Source of the DNA: Devriesea agamarum
GTDB taxonomy: Bacteria; Actinomycetota; Actinomycetes; Actinomycetales; Dermabacteraceae
Direction: 5' to 3'
NCBI RefSeq assembly: GCF_900070355.1
Contig: NZ_LN849456.1
Location: 248,001 to 312,000, forward strand
Length of the DNA stretch: 64,000 nucleotides
In this document: positions 46,179-54,897 of the stretch, piece by piece
Layout: each line of letters opens with the position of its first letter
Numbering within the stretch: position 1 is the first letter of the stretch
Notes under the pieces: generated by a model
What the model saw: the letters and a program-made list of their open reading frames with translations, nothing else
Told to the model about the DNA's origin: nothing
The model's database searches: none
Made by a program: the position numbers and the translations under genes

Positions 46179-47377
46179 ACCTGTCGTCCTCGACGAGCAG
46201 TGGCCAGCAGGTCGAGATGCCGGATGATTGGCTGCCTGCGCCGTGGACGCGTGGACAGCGGCCAGGCATTGTCGATGTGATGGCGAACGTTGCCGCACAT
46301 CGCCAGGGGCGCGATGTGGTGCTGCTTCTGGATGGTCTGGGTTCCCTTCTGCTGGAGGAACATCGCGCTCACGCCCCGACCCTGCGCGCCCTAGCCCGCG
46401 ATACCCGCACAATCCGCACCGTTTTACCTTCCACCACCGCCGTGGCATTGGCATCGCTGATGACGGGCGAGAGTCCCCTCCGGCACGGCATCTGCGGCTA
46501 CGAGGGTTTTGACCCGGATCAACGCCGGGTGTTTTCACATCTGGCCTGGGATGACAGGCTCGATCCGCGGGTGTGGATGCCGTTACCGAATATTGCGCAA
46601 CGAACTGATCGCCGCTGCATCCAGGTGGGGCCCAGAAACTTTGAAACCTCAGGCCTTACCCGCGCGCTATATCACGGGTGGGGTTTTATGGGCCATGCTG
46701 CGCATAGTGGCCGGGTCGATACGGTGTTGAGCGCGGTTCGTGCCGCGGGGCCGGATGGCCTGGTGTATGTGCATCTGCGGGATATTGACCACGCAGGGCA
46801 TGTCGGCGGCACGCGCTCAGAGTCTTGGCGAACCGCTCTCGAAGATGTGGATGCCGATATTGGGGCGTTGCTTCGCCGGCTGCCGCGTGGAACCAGGGTG
46901 AGCATGCTGGCTGACCACGGCATGGTGGACACAGATCCTCAGCACATTATTGACCTGGCCAAAACGCCGCTCGCCGACGACATCGATCTGATTGCCGGCG
47001 AACCTCGCGCCGGGGTAATCGTGCTGAAAACCGGGGTGGATCCGGATCAGGCCGTCACTCGTTGGCAGGACGTACTAGGTCAGTTCGCTCACGTCATGAC
47101 CAGTGAGTGTGCCCTCGCCGCAGGACTTTTTGGTCCGCCGGAGATTACTGTTTCAGAATCCATTGGCTCGGGATCCGTGGGGTCAGGGGCCACTGCCTCG
47201 GACGCTACGGCGCGCAGGATGCGTCCTCGGTTTGGGGATCTGATTGTGTTGGCGAGGCAGCGAGCAATTGTGGCTGACTCCCGCCATCACTCACAGCAGG
47301 CGATGAATCTAGCGGGTGTTCACGGCTCCGCAACCCCCGAGGAATGCCTCATCCCGCTGGTACACGTTCTCGTCTAA
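46175..47377 (+). CDS. Alkaline-phosphatase-superfamily protein (nucleotide pyrophosphatase/phosphodiesterase type)
   Basis: Protein of 400 residues. Metal site and nucleophile: Asp in LLLDGLG, nucleophile Thr in LPSTTAVALAS, Asp and His in RDIDHAGHVG and Asp-His in LADHGM. A family member that hydrolyses phosphodiester or phosphomonoester bonds; the substrate is unknown. There is no signal peptide, so it is probably cytoplasmic. GTG start overlapping the DUF5998 stop (GTGA). It converges with sepH after 42 nt. Confidence 0.85.
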   Translation: MNLSSSTSSGQQVEMPDDWLPAPWTRGQRPGIVDVMANVAAHRQGRDVVLLLDGLGSLLLEEHRAHAPTLRALARDTRTIRTVLPSTTAVALASLMTGESPLRHGICGYEGFDPDQRRVFSHLAWDDRLDPRVWMPLPNIAQRTDRRCIQVGPRNFETSGLTRALYHGWGFMGHAAHSGRVDTVLSAVRAAGPDGLVYVHLRDIDHAGHVGGTRSESWRTALEDVDADIGALLRRLPRGTRVSMLADHGMVDTDPQHIIDLAKTPLADDIDLIAGEPRAGVIVLKTGVDPDQAVTRWQDVLGQFAHVMTSECALAAGLFGPPEITVSESIGSGSVGSGATASDATARRMRPRFGDLIVLARQRAIVADSRHHSQQAMNLAGVHGSATPEECLIPLVHVLV

Positions 47378-47419
47378 GCCTGGCTGATGATGCGCTGACG
47401 ACGGTGCACAAGTTAGAAG

Positions 47420-48811
47420 TTAGCCACCTCGAGGTCCGAAAACGATCTCGTCCCAGCTGGGGACGCTGGAACGCTTGGAACGACCCTGCCCCTTGGTCTT
47501 TTTAGCGGGTCCCTTAGCGTCTTTCTGAGCCGCCGGATCCATCTCAGGCGGCAGAACCGTCTTATCTGGCGCCTTGGAGGACGTGTCCTGGGACTGAGAG
47601 TTTGCAGAACTAGGGCTGGACTCGCTGGTTGCCGAGCTGTGCGCGCTCTGGTGCGTCTGCGAATTATCACCGGTCGTGGCGGTGGTGGAGTGTGGATGCT
47701 CTAGCGGTCTGACCGGAGATACAGATAGGGGGCTTGTTCTTGCACTCTCACCGGATGCGGGGCTTGCCGCGCTGGAAGCGGAGTTGGGAGTGACTGAACT
47801 CGGCATAGCTGGCTGCGAGTTTGGGGCCAGCACCTTGGCCGGAGTCTGCGCCACGTCAAGGCTTTCCCACAGGGGCCGGACCGTGCCGGTGGTGTCCGGA
47901 AGCTGACCATTGTCAAACAGCGGTTCGGTTGTGGAATTAGTGTCGGCGCCCGGGTGGAGGCTTGATCGAGGCCATCTGCCGTTGTCCTCGGCAGGGCTGG
48001 GGGTATTGGAGGATTCGGAGGCAGAGGGCGCCGAGTTATTGGGAACCGCGCGAATACCGCGCCGCGCATTCAACGCATCCAGGGTGGCTTCGTCAATCTG
48101 CCCGGACCGCGCCGCAGGATGACCGTAGTGGCGCGGGGGGATCCGGCGAAGCGGCAGGTGCTGAGGCTGCTCAGTGACGCCGCCATCTGCTTCCACGTCA
48201 TAAACCCAGCTCTTGACCGCGCTCAGCCGGGGCCTGCCCCGAGGGGGTTCCTCGTCTTCATCGTCGGTGAGCCAGCGCGCTTCATCATCGGCAGGCACTA
48301 CGCTTTGACGCGTCATATCAGCGACCCATTCCGCGCTGCGCGAGCGACCCGCGGCAGTAAACACCATGTGCAGTGTCCAGGTGCCATCGGGGCGTCGCCA
48401 TGCATCCCAAGTTTGCTCAGGGTCAGCTTGGCGGGTCAGTAGGCGGTCCTCGACAACGTCATTCAGGGTAGGGCCGCCTCCCCGTCCCACATGGAAGTTG
48501 CGGGCCCGTTCAGCGATAAATGCGCGTTCGGCCAGTACCGGACCTTCGTAACGTCGAATGTGGTCGACGGGTAGGCCGGAGGATGCTGCAATTTCTTCAG
48601 CATCTAGTCCGGAGCGCAGCATGGACTGAATCTCGCGAGGGCGTACCGGGGTGCGTTCGTCAGCCTGAATGGTTCCTAAAAGGGGGCGATCTCGCCGAAC
48701 GGCGGCGCGAAGGGCGTCGTCAATCAGAAGCGTGTATCGCTCGCCGTCGGAGTCGGTGAGTACGACGTGGTCGCCATCGTCGTGCAGACCGGACAACTCG
48801 AGCTCTCGCAT
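47420..48811 (-). CDS. sepH: Septation protein SepH
   Basis: Actinobacterial cell-division protein of 463 residues that interacts with FtsZ. The conserved N-terminal DUF3071 domain covers about 1-170 (MRELELSGLHDDGDHVVL; TPVRPREIQSMLRSGLDAEEIA with a helix-turn-helix-like element at about 65-85; ERARNFHVG). The middle and C-terminal part is long, Ser/Pro-rich and disordered, and ends in a short conserved tail (SVPSWDEIVFGPRGG). The ATG is preceded by AAGGACAAGG. Confidence 0.9.
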   Translation of the reverse strand: MRELELSGLHDDGDHVVLTDSDGERYTLLIDDALRAAVRRDRPLLGTIQADERTPVRPREIQSMLRSGLDAEEIAASSGLPVDHIRRYEGPVLAERAFIAERARNFHVGRGGGPTLNDVVEDRLLTRQADPEQTWDAWRRPDGTWTLHMVFTAAGRSRSAEWVADMTRQSVVPADDEARWLTDDEDEEPPRGRPRLSAVKSWVYDVEADGGVTEQPQHLPLRRIPPRHYGHPAARSGQIDEATLDALNARRGIRAVPNNSAPSASESSNTPSPAEDNGRWPRSSLHPGADTNSTTEPLFDNGQLPDTTGTVRPLWESLDVAQTPAKVLAPNSQPAMPSSVTPNSASSAASPASGESARTSPLSVSPVRPLEHPHSTTATTGDNSQTHQSAHSSATSESSPSSANSQSQDTSSKAPDKTVLPPEMDPAAQKDAKGPAKKTKGQGRSKRSSVPSWDEIVFGPRGG

Positions 48812-49202
48812 CCTTGTCCTTTCCTCGGTGCGCCTTCCCGTACGGGTCGCGGGAGTGCTCGTGCGTCGATCATAGTGGGCCGGGGCATCGGTGCAGGGGA
48901 GGCGCTACGAGTCGGAGCGGCTGAACGCTCTGGCTGATCAGCAGGCTCGATCCGCTATGCTGACCGAATCCGATCCGCCTGGGTAGATAGTCCCCACTTG
49001 TCTCCTCATGTGGGTCGGTGTGTTTCCGCTGGTCATAGGCTTGACTTGTGAAATTTCTAGAAAGCTTAAGTTTCTAATTGCATCTTTGTGGGTGGCGGTG
49101 GAATAATCACGGGTCGTTCCGCGTCACCTGACGTGCGGGCCCTGTGTCCGCCGCACGGTGCAACGAGCGCGACCCCCACTCTCTACCAGGAACGGACCAT
49201 CG
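48812..49202. other. Gene-less region between sepH and the DUF4193 gene
   Basis: Divergent intergenic region with no supported gene. The main feature is the AT-rich palindromic stretch at 49041-49079 listed separately. A short DNA segment rich in GT (49001-49045) precedes it. Confidence 0.4.
49041..49079 (+). promoter_or_regulatory. Promoter/operator candidate upstream of the DUF4193 gene
   Basis: TTGACT (49041-49046) is followed by overlapping palindromes: TTTCTAGAAA (49054-49063) and TAGAAA-GCTTAAG-TTTCTA (49058-49076). TAAGTT (49067-49072) is a possible -10 but with a 20-nt spacer. AT content is far above the surroundings. Confidence 0.4.
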
Positions 49203-49502
49203 ATGGCCACCGATTACGACGCCCCCCGCAAGACCGACGAAGACCTCGGAGAGGATTCAATCGAGGAACTTAAAGGGCGCCGCAATGAATCTTCGACCCC
49301 GTCGGTTGATGAAGACGAGGTAGAAGCCGCGGAAGGGTTTGAGCTACCCGGAGCGGACCTCTCCGGTGAGGAGCTCTCCGTGCGAGTGCTGCCCCGCCAG
49401 GCAGATGAATTCACCTGCGGTGAATGCTTCTTGGTGAAGCACCGCAGTCAGATTGATCATGTGGAGGGCAATCTGATCATCTGTAAAGAGTGTGCGTCCT
49501 GA
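49203..49502 (+). CDS. DUF4193 family protein
   Basis: Protein of 99 residues of the DUF4193 family, which is widespread in actinobacteria; function unknown. A strongly acidic N-terminal half (about 1-62) is followed by a compact C-terminal part with two CxxC pairs (FTCGEC and ICKEC), a likely zinc site. ATG 49203 is preferred because AGGAAC lies about 10 nt upstream; the longer open frame from 49158 lacks support. Position before the DUF3093/dut block matches Rv2699c. Confidence 0.87.
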   Translation: MATDYDAPRKTDEDLGEDSIEELKGRRNESSTPSVDEDEVEAAEGFELPGADLSGEELSVRVLPRQADEFTCGECFLVKHRSQIDHVEGNLIICKECAS

Positions 49503-49880
49503 CATTGTCGGGGTCGTGCCACGTTACATGCACGTGCCTAGTGGTGGCCGGGTTGAACGGGTTTTATCGCGCTGAAGAAGCCTGACGCGGGCCCGGCCCA
49601 CAGGCCGAACGCGAGGTTGGGGCCTAAAGCGTCAGTGCTTGAGGAGAACCCGGCGCGGCCTAGAGCGTGAGCCTCGCGTCGTGTGAGGACTGCTTGTGAC
49701 GTGGATGATCAGCGTCTCCAGAAATTCGTGTGCCGCTGATGTATGTGACACTGATCGATCTGTGCCGCGCCGCTAATCAACCTGCGTTGCGTCCCTAAAT
49801 CGCGGCGCCTGGTCATGCAGGTTTCTACCACGCGGGTTGCTACACGGGGCTTGAGGGCGTTCGCCGGCTAATACCGCCGC
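49503..49880. other. Gene-less 378-nt stretch
   Basis: No protein frame, tRNA or known RNA family signature was recognised. GC-rich short inverted repeats are present around 49590-49690 but none is a clear terminator. Confidence 0.4.
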
Positions 49881-50432
49881 TTATTGCGCTGTCGATGTCT
49901 GTATGGACATGGCGCGCTGTAGCTCTTCAGGCCGCCGGGTTGAGATCAGCCAGTAGGGAGTCGGGTCTTCAGGGTCGAGGACCTCCGCTACGACAGCCCT
50001 ATGCGCTGAGGCTCGAAAACAGTGGTAGGCCAGCGGTTTAATTTCTGGCCCCATCAGAGCCTGGATGCGTTCACGCTCGATGATCTCAGCTTCACCCAGC
50101 AAACTGAGCGGGATCCGGGCGCGTCCTGCCGCGATCTCAGATTTGTCCACGCGGATCACCGGCGAGGTGAACCAGAGCACCACTAAGGCGATGATGAGAC
50201 CGATAATCCCCGTGATCAGCGCTGCCATCGGGGATACGGGAACCATAATCAGGCCGAACGCTGCCCCGAAAACACCGCCGATGAACCACACGAGGCCGGA
50301 CGGTGTGACACGTTCGGAGAAGATGGGTTCGCTGAGGGGTGCTGGGTGGCTCTGAGAAACGTCAGAAGGGCTACTGGAGACGTGAGAGGCATCGTTGGGT
50401 GGTGAGGACGGGGGAGTGGACGAGTCCTGCAT
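49881..50432 (-). CDS. DUF3093 family membrane protein
   Basis: Protein of 183 residues. The first ~40 are Ser/Pro-rich and disordered, then two transmembrane segments (about 47-66 and 69-88) and a cytoplasmic C-terminal domain (from SPVIRVDKSEIAAGRARIPL) that is the conserved DUF3093 core. It stands beside dut as in other actinobacteria (Rv2698). The ATG has no Shine-Dalgarno; GACGAT lies 6 nt upstream, a weak leaderless -10 candidate. Confidence 0.85.
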   Translation of the reverse strand: MQDSSTPPSSPPNDASHVSSSPSDVSQSHPAPLSEPIFSERVTPSGLVWFIGGVFGAAFGLIMVPVSPMAALITGIIGLIIALVVLWFTSPVIRVDKSEIAAGRARIPLSLLGEAEIIERERIQALMGPEIKPLAYHCFRASAHRAVVAEVLDPEDPTPYWLISTRRPEELQRAMSIQTSTAQ

Positions 50433-50507
50433 GCATCTATCGTCCCACAGCTGGGCGGTATGCGCTGGGGCAGATCATGTGACTGCAGGTCGCACCGCTA
50501 ATTGTCG

Positions 50508-50520
50508 TATGGTTTACGGC
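50508..50520 (+). promoter_or_regulatory. Leaderless promoter -10 of dut
   Basis: TATGGT (50508-50513) is followed by 7 nt and ATG at 50521. Confidence 0.55.
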
Positions 50521-51069
50521 ATGACTGCACACCACCGCGCAGAGCAATCAACAGCGCTGGGCCTTCCGGTTGCCCTCATTGCCACGGAAACGTCGGGTAC
50601 CCCTGAGGGCGATCATGCCGAACATCCTCGAAACGCACCTGCGCAGCCAACCCTGCCTTCTCGTGCACATCCTGATGACGCCGGCCTAGATTTGGTCTCT
50701 GCCTGCGATGTGGTGATTGAACCCGGCAGCCGCGCTCTGGTTTCCACAGGGATTGCAGTAGCGCTACCTCCGGGGACCGTGGGTATGGTGTGTCCCCGGT
50801 CGGGTCTGGCAGCCAAGCACGGAGTCACCGTCCTCAATGGTCCGGGTATTGTTGATGCCGGTTATCGCGGTGAGATTAAAGTTGCGTTAATTAATACGGA
50901 TCAGCGTGCCTCGTTTGCTATCCGCGCTGGCGACCGTATTGCACAGTTGGTGATCCTTCCAGTTGTCCCCACCACGCCCAGACTGGTCTCGCAGCTGCCA
51001 CAGGCAGCCCGCGGCGATCACGGGTTTGGATCCAGCGGAGGTTTCCAGACCCCGGCTGGGCAGGCGTAA
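50521..51069 (+). CDS. dut: dUTP diphosphatase
   Basis: Trimeric dUTPase of 182 residues that converts dUTP to dUMP. All five motifs are seen: DAGLDL (1), PRSGLA (2), GIVDAGYRGEIKV (3), DRIAQLV (4) and GFGSSGG (5). The N-terminal ~45 residues before ALPSRAHP-like segment (TETSGTPEGDHAEHP) are longer than in E. coli dUTPase. Start chosen at 50521 from the leaderless-type -10; an open frame extends upstream but overlaps the DUF3093 gene. Confidence 0.94.
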   Translation: MTAHHRAEQSTALGLPVALIATETSGTPEGDHAEHPRNAPAQPTLPSRAHPDDAGLDLVSACDVVIEPGSRALVSTGIAVALPPGTVGMVCPRSGLAAKHGVTVLNGPGIVDAGYRGEIKVALINTDQRASFAIRAGDRIAQLVILPVVPTTPRLVSQLPQAARGDHGFGSSGGFQTPAGQA

Positions 51070-51116
51070 GTCTCGCCAGATGAGCATTGAGACAGGCATA
51101 AAAAGGAGTGAACGCA

Positions 51117-51881
51117 TTGGGTTTGTTTAAGCGTCGCAGCACATCCGAGGATCAGACCCAGATTGATTCGACGAACCAGGAATCCGGCATCGACGAGACG
51201 GTCGAGGCTCACGATGACCACACCCACGATCAGGCCCGAGCAGTCGACGGGAATACGACGGATGGCGACAATGAGTACCTCTGCGGCGGGCCGTGGGATG
51301 AACAGGACGCCCCAGAACGTGATCGGTTAGATCTCGGTGGCATTCACATCCCCATGATCCCGGGCATGGAATTGCGTATGGAGGTCGACCAGGCCAGCGG
51401 AACCGTCACCGCGGCTAATGTGCTGATCGAAGGATCATCGCTACAGATCCAGGCATTTGCAGCTCCTCGGTCGCGAGGACTGTGGGACGAAGTGCGCCCA
51501 GCCCTGCGCGAGAGCGTGGTTGACCAGGGTGGAACCGCAGAAGCATCTACTGGTCCTTTTGGGGCGGAACTGCTCGCGAGGCTACCGGTGCGGCGCGGAG
51601 ACGGACGCACCGGATACCGGCCGGCTCGTTTCGTCGGCATCGACGGACCGCGATGGTTTGTTCGGGCCATTATCTCCGGGGCTGCGGTGGGACACCCTGA
51701 CCAAGCCCGCAATATTGAACGGGTTCTGTCCGATGTGGTGGTCGTGCGCGGACGGGAAGCTATGGCACCTCAGGAACTCATCCCGCTGCATCTGCCCGGC
51801 CAGCGTCCGGGTTTAACTCCGACCAACACCCCCGGTTTGGAGCCGTTAGAGCGCGGACCCGAAATCACGGAAATCGGATGA
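51117..51881 (+). CDS. DUF3710 family protein
   Basis: Protein of 254 residues of the actinobacterial DUF3710 family (Rv2696c-like); function unknown. N-terminus MGLFKRR, then an acidic disordered stretch (to ~65), and a conserved globular domain from RLDLGGIHIP. The TTG at 51117 is chosen because AAGGAG ends 8 nt upstream; the GTG at 51108 overlaps that Shine-Dalgarno and is rejected. Located 47 nt after dut. Confidence 0.85.
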   Translation: MGLFKRRSTSEDQTQIDSTNQESGIDETVEAHDDHTHDQARAVDGNTTDGDNEYLCGGPWDEQDAPERDRLDLGGIHIPMIPGMELRMEVDQASGTVTAANVLIEGSSLQIQAFAAPRSRGLWDEVRPALRESVVDQGGTAEASTGPFGAELLARLPVRRGDGRTGYRPARFVGIDGPRWFVRAIISGAAVGHPDQARNIERVLSDVVVVRGREAMAPQELIPLHLPGQRPGLTPTNTPGLEPLERGPEITEIG

Positions 51882-51933
51882 GAATCACCCCGGTGTCACC
51901 TGTGCCGTCGGCAGATCCGAAAGGACGGATACC

Positions 51934-52314
51934 TTGCCCACCCGGTTGACCTTACGCTCCCGCTTGAAGGCCTTTTTTGCATCGGCGGAGTCACACGACG
52001 CCCGGCTGGCTCAGGAACAGGCCGCCAAAGCTGGATACGACAGCGTGGCTGCCATCACCGACCGCCGGAAGGTCAAGCTGATCGGGTTTATTTCCTCAAT
52101 GGTTCTTCACCCCAAGCAGACAGCCGCTAGCGTGGAGGCCGACCTGAACGATGGGACCGGAACCATCACTTTGGTGTGGCTTGGCCGGCACGATATCGAC
52201 GGTATTGTGCCAGGAGCTAGGCTGAGCGTCGAGGGTTTTGCGGCTCGCCGCGATGGCCGACGTGTGATGTACAACCCGCGCTACCGACTTCATCGCAGCG
52301 CTGAAGAGGACTGA
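51934..52314 (+). CDS. OB-fold nucleic-acid-binding protein
   Basis: Protein of 126 residues with an OB-fold (about 45-120: KVKLIGFISSMVLHP; TITLVWLGRHDIDGIVPGARLSVEGF), homologous to the Rv2694c type. Probable nucleic acid binding is inferred from the fold only. TTG start with AAAGGA upstream. Followed 4 nt later by the DUF3159 gene, so the two are one operon. Confidence 0.82.
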   Translation: MPTRLTLRSRLKAFFASAESHDARLAQEQAAKAGYDSVAAITDRRKVKLIGFISSMVLHPKQTAASVEADLNDGTGTITLVWLGRHDIDGIVPGARLSVEGFAARRDGRRVMYNPRYRLHRSAEED

Positions 52315-52318
52315 CGAC

Positions 52319-53089
52319 ATGGAATCGAGCCCGAACCAGAACGCGGAGCGCTTACCGAACACGCCATCTGTTGACGTGGTGTCAACCCCGTCATCACGGC
52401 TATCGACGCCGCCAGAAAGGCCCATCCGTACGGCGAGTGTGATTGCCAGCGATGAATTCTCTGTCGCCGACGCCATGGGTGGATGGCGCGGTGTGATCGA
52501 ATCGGTAGTACCGACGCTTCTGTTCGTGGTGCTGTTTGTGATCCTGCGCGATGTGATGGTGCCGGGGATCTTCTCGGTTGTCGCTGTCGTGGTGCTCGCG
52601 ATCGCACGCCTTATCCAGCGGCTTCCGTTGTCGCCGGTGATTGGTGGCGCGATCGGGATTGTGATCGGTGCGGTGTGGGCCATTCGCTCTGGTGACGGTT
52701 CGGACTTTTATGTGCCCGGGCTGATTTATAACGCGGTGTTTTTGGTGGTGCTGCTGGTCACGATCTTTGCGCGGACGCCCCTTATCGGGGTGCTGGTGGC
52801 GGTGCTGGATAAGAACACCTGTACCTGGCGCAACGACGACGATGCCCGCCGCACCTACACCGCAGCCACCTGGGTTTTTGTGGGGTTGTTCGCACTCAAG
52901 CTCGCTGTGCAGGCGCCGCTATACTTTGCGGGTGCAAGTGACGCGTTGGGGGTGGCGAAACTGGTGATGGGTCTGCCGCTGTTTGCGCTGACTCTATGGA
53001 TTTGCTGGATGATGCATCGGGCGTTGAAGATGCGTCAACGCGGTGCGACCCCGACCGCATCGCAAAACTCCCCAGATTTGGCGAAATAG
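52319..53089 (+). CDS. DUF3159 family membrane protein
   Basis: Polytopic membrane protein of 256 residues with about six hydrophobic segments and the conserved opening AMGGWRGVIESVVPTLLFV. Function unknown; often next to the OB-fold protein, dut and TrkA genes. The ATG lies 4 nt after the OB-fold gene stop. The 163-nt gap after it is GC-rich and contains no gene I can support. Confidence 0.85.
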   Translation: MESSPNQNAERLPNTPSVDVVSTPSSRLSTPPERPIRTASVIASDEFSVADAMGGWRGVIESVVPTLLFVVLFVILRDVMVPGIFSVVAVVVLAIARLIQRLPLSPVIGGAIGIVIGAVWAIRSGDGSDFYVPGLIYNAVFLVVLLVTIFARTPLIGVLVAVLDKNTCTWRNDDDARRTYTAATWVFVGLFALKLAVQAPLYFAGASDALGVAKLVMGLPLFALTLWICWMMHRALKMRQRGATPTASQNSPDLAK

Positions 53090-53252
53090 CCCCGTGCCCG
53101 CGGGGAACTCTGTGAATGGGGGAGCAGTCTCTTGCATGGGACCCTTTGACTGAAGCGAGCCCCGGGCAACGGCTTGCCGACCGGGCAACGGCTTCGCGGC
53201 GAGATAAATGCGATGAGTCTGCCGAGGGGGCGTGATGTCGTCCGGTAGTGGC

Positions 53253-53963
53253 TCAGTGCGAGCTAGGTTTGACCACGGGTAAAGACGCCGTGGTCGCCTC
53301 AACTTCGCGGGGGACTAAAAGCTTCTGTAGCGCTTCTTGGCTTCCGTGCTCGGCCAGGAACAGCAATTCGTCGCGTTCCTCGAGCGCGTCGTGAGCGGTG
53401 GGGGCGACAGGTTTACCGTCGCGGATAATTCCCACTAGAACGCATCCCGGGGTCCAGCGCACCGAACCGACCGTGCGCCCGATCATGGGGGAGGTTTCAG
53501 GCAGGGTGATTTCTACCATTTGGGTGTCGCTGCGAGAAAACTCGAAGATCTTCACCACCCGCCCGACGGAAACCGCTTCCTCAACCAGGGAGGTCATGAT
53601 GCGCGGGGTCGAGACGGCGACGTCTACTCCCCATTGATCATCGAACATCCATTCATTGCGCGGATGCGACACCCTGGCTACGGTCCGAGGAACCCCGAAC
53701 TCTGTTTTGGCGAGCAGAGAGACCACTAGGTTCACTTTGTCGTCACCGGTCGCAGCGACCACCACCTCCACCGATGCGAGGTCGGCTTCAGCCAGCACGC
53801 TCATCTCACAGGCATCGCCCTGGAGCCACTGCGCTTGCGGCACATGGGCTAGGCGTTCTGGGGTGGTGTATTTGTCGATGAGTAACACATTGTGTCGTTT
53901 ACCGACTAGTTCCCGGGCTATGGAACGGCCAACGCTTCCGGCTCCGACAATGGCGATACGCAT
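53253..53963 (-). CDS. TrkA family potassium uptake regulatory protein (second gene of pair)
   Basis: Cytoplasmic NAD-binding RCK protein of 236 residues. Rossmann motif GAGSVGRSIA at the N-terminus (7-16), NAD-binding Asp in LLIDKYT, then an RCK_C domain (about 140-215). It pairs with the TrkA gene 124 nt upstream on the same strand; the pair corresponds to CeoB/CeoC of mycobacteria. The membrane subunit TrkH is not adjacent. AAGAGG precedes the ATG. Confidence 0.87.
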   Translation of the reverse strand: MRIAIVGAGSVGRSIARELVGKRHNVLLIDKYTTPERLAHVPQAQWLQGDACEMSVLAEADLASVEVVVAATGDDKVNLVVSLLAKTEFGVPRTVARVSHPRNEWMFDDQWGVDVAVSTPRIMTSLVEEAVSVGRVVKIFEFSRSDTQMVEITLPETSPMIGRTVGSVRWTPGCVLVGIIRDGKPVAPTAHDALEERDELLFLAEHGSQEALQKLLVPREVEATTASLPVVKPSSH

Positions 53964-54087
53964 CGTTGATGTCCTCTTCTTGCTGCCCCGCGGGGCCTTG
54001 GGTCTGGGTTGCCCCGAAGGGCCTAGGGTCTATGGCTGTTGGTCCCACGGCAAGCTGTGGGCGAGAGACGGGAAAGGCGAGGTTGTC

Positions 54088-54756
54088 TCACCCTTCTTTA
54101 TCGTCCTTGCGGTGGGCGAGAACGAGCTCAGCTTCATCAATCTCGGCCACCGGTGCCATGAGGTGGATGCGGTCGCCCTCCTGGAGTAAGTCCCCCGGGC
54201 GCACGAGCACGCCGTCGCCGAGCCGGGTCAGATAGACGACGCGACCGCGGGTGAGGCGTTCAATATCGCTGATGCAGGTGCCAGTCCAGGACGGGTCGGC
54301 ATCAATCTCGTGCATGGATAAGCACCCGGAGACATCCGTGAACTCGTGCGCCGGATTCCCGGGAATCATACGGCGCATCACTTGGGCCGCGGACCATTTT
54401 ACCGAGGCCACCGTGGCGATTCCTAGGCGCTCGTACACCTCCGCGCGTCGCTGGTCGTAGATCCGGGCCACCACATGTTTGACGCCGAAGGTTTCCCGGG
54501 CGACCCTCGCGGAGATGACGTTGGAGTTGTCGCCGCTTGAGACGGCGGCGAAGGAATACGCCTCATGGATCTGGGCTTCTTCCAAGGTCTCGCGGTCAAA
54601 ACCGATGCCCGTTACGCAACGACCGCCGAAGGATGCGCCGAGCCGGGTGAAGGCGCGGGGATCTTGGTCGATCACTGCCACGCTGTGACCCATAGCTTCG
54701 ATCTGGCGCGCTAAGGTCGCGCCGACCCTCCCGCACCCCATAATCACGAAGTGCAC
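54088..54756 (-). CDS. TrkA family potassium uptake regulatory protein (first gene of pair)
   Basis: RCK protein of 222 residues with Rossmann motif GCGRVGATLA (7-16) and Asp in AVIDQDP, followed by RCK_N and RCK_C domains. The GTG at 54756 is chosen because GGAAGGAG lies about 6-7 nt upstream and the protein starts MHFVIMGCGRV; the open frame beyond (to 54837) is not conserved. GC-rich inverted repeats (for example GCCCCGCGGGGC at 53985-53996) lie in the gap before the second gene. Confidence 0.88.
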   Translation of the reverse strand: MHFVIMGCGRVGATLARQIEAMGHSVAVIDQDPRAFTRLGASFGGRCVTGIGFDRETLEEAQIHEAYSFAAVSSGDNSNVISARVARETFGVKHVVARIYDQRRAEVYERLGIATVASVKWSAAQVMRRMIPGNPAHEFTDVSGCLSMHEIDADPSWTGTCISDIERLTRGRVVYLTRLGDGVLVRPGDLLQEGDRIHLMAPVAEIDEAELVLAHRKDDKEG

Positions 54757-54884
54757 GATGTCTCCTTCCGCGTCGACCCGATCAGGCGACGGTGTGAATG
54801 ATAGAAACTGCGCCGGAAAACGCAGCGGCCACCACATTATCCCCGTAAGGACCGTTTGCTGTCATGGAACAGGCTCGTGGACGC

Positions 54885-54897
54885 TACCCTTATGCGT
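54885..54897 (+). promoter_or_regulatory. Leaderless promoter -10 of the APC permease gene
   Basis: TACCCT (54885-54890) is followed by 7 nt and GTG at 54898. Confidence 0.45.
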
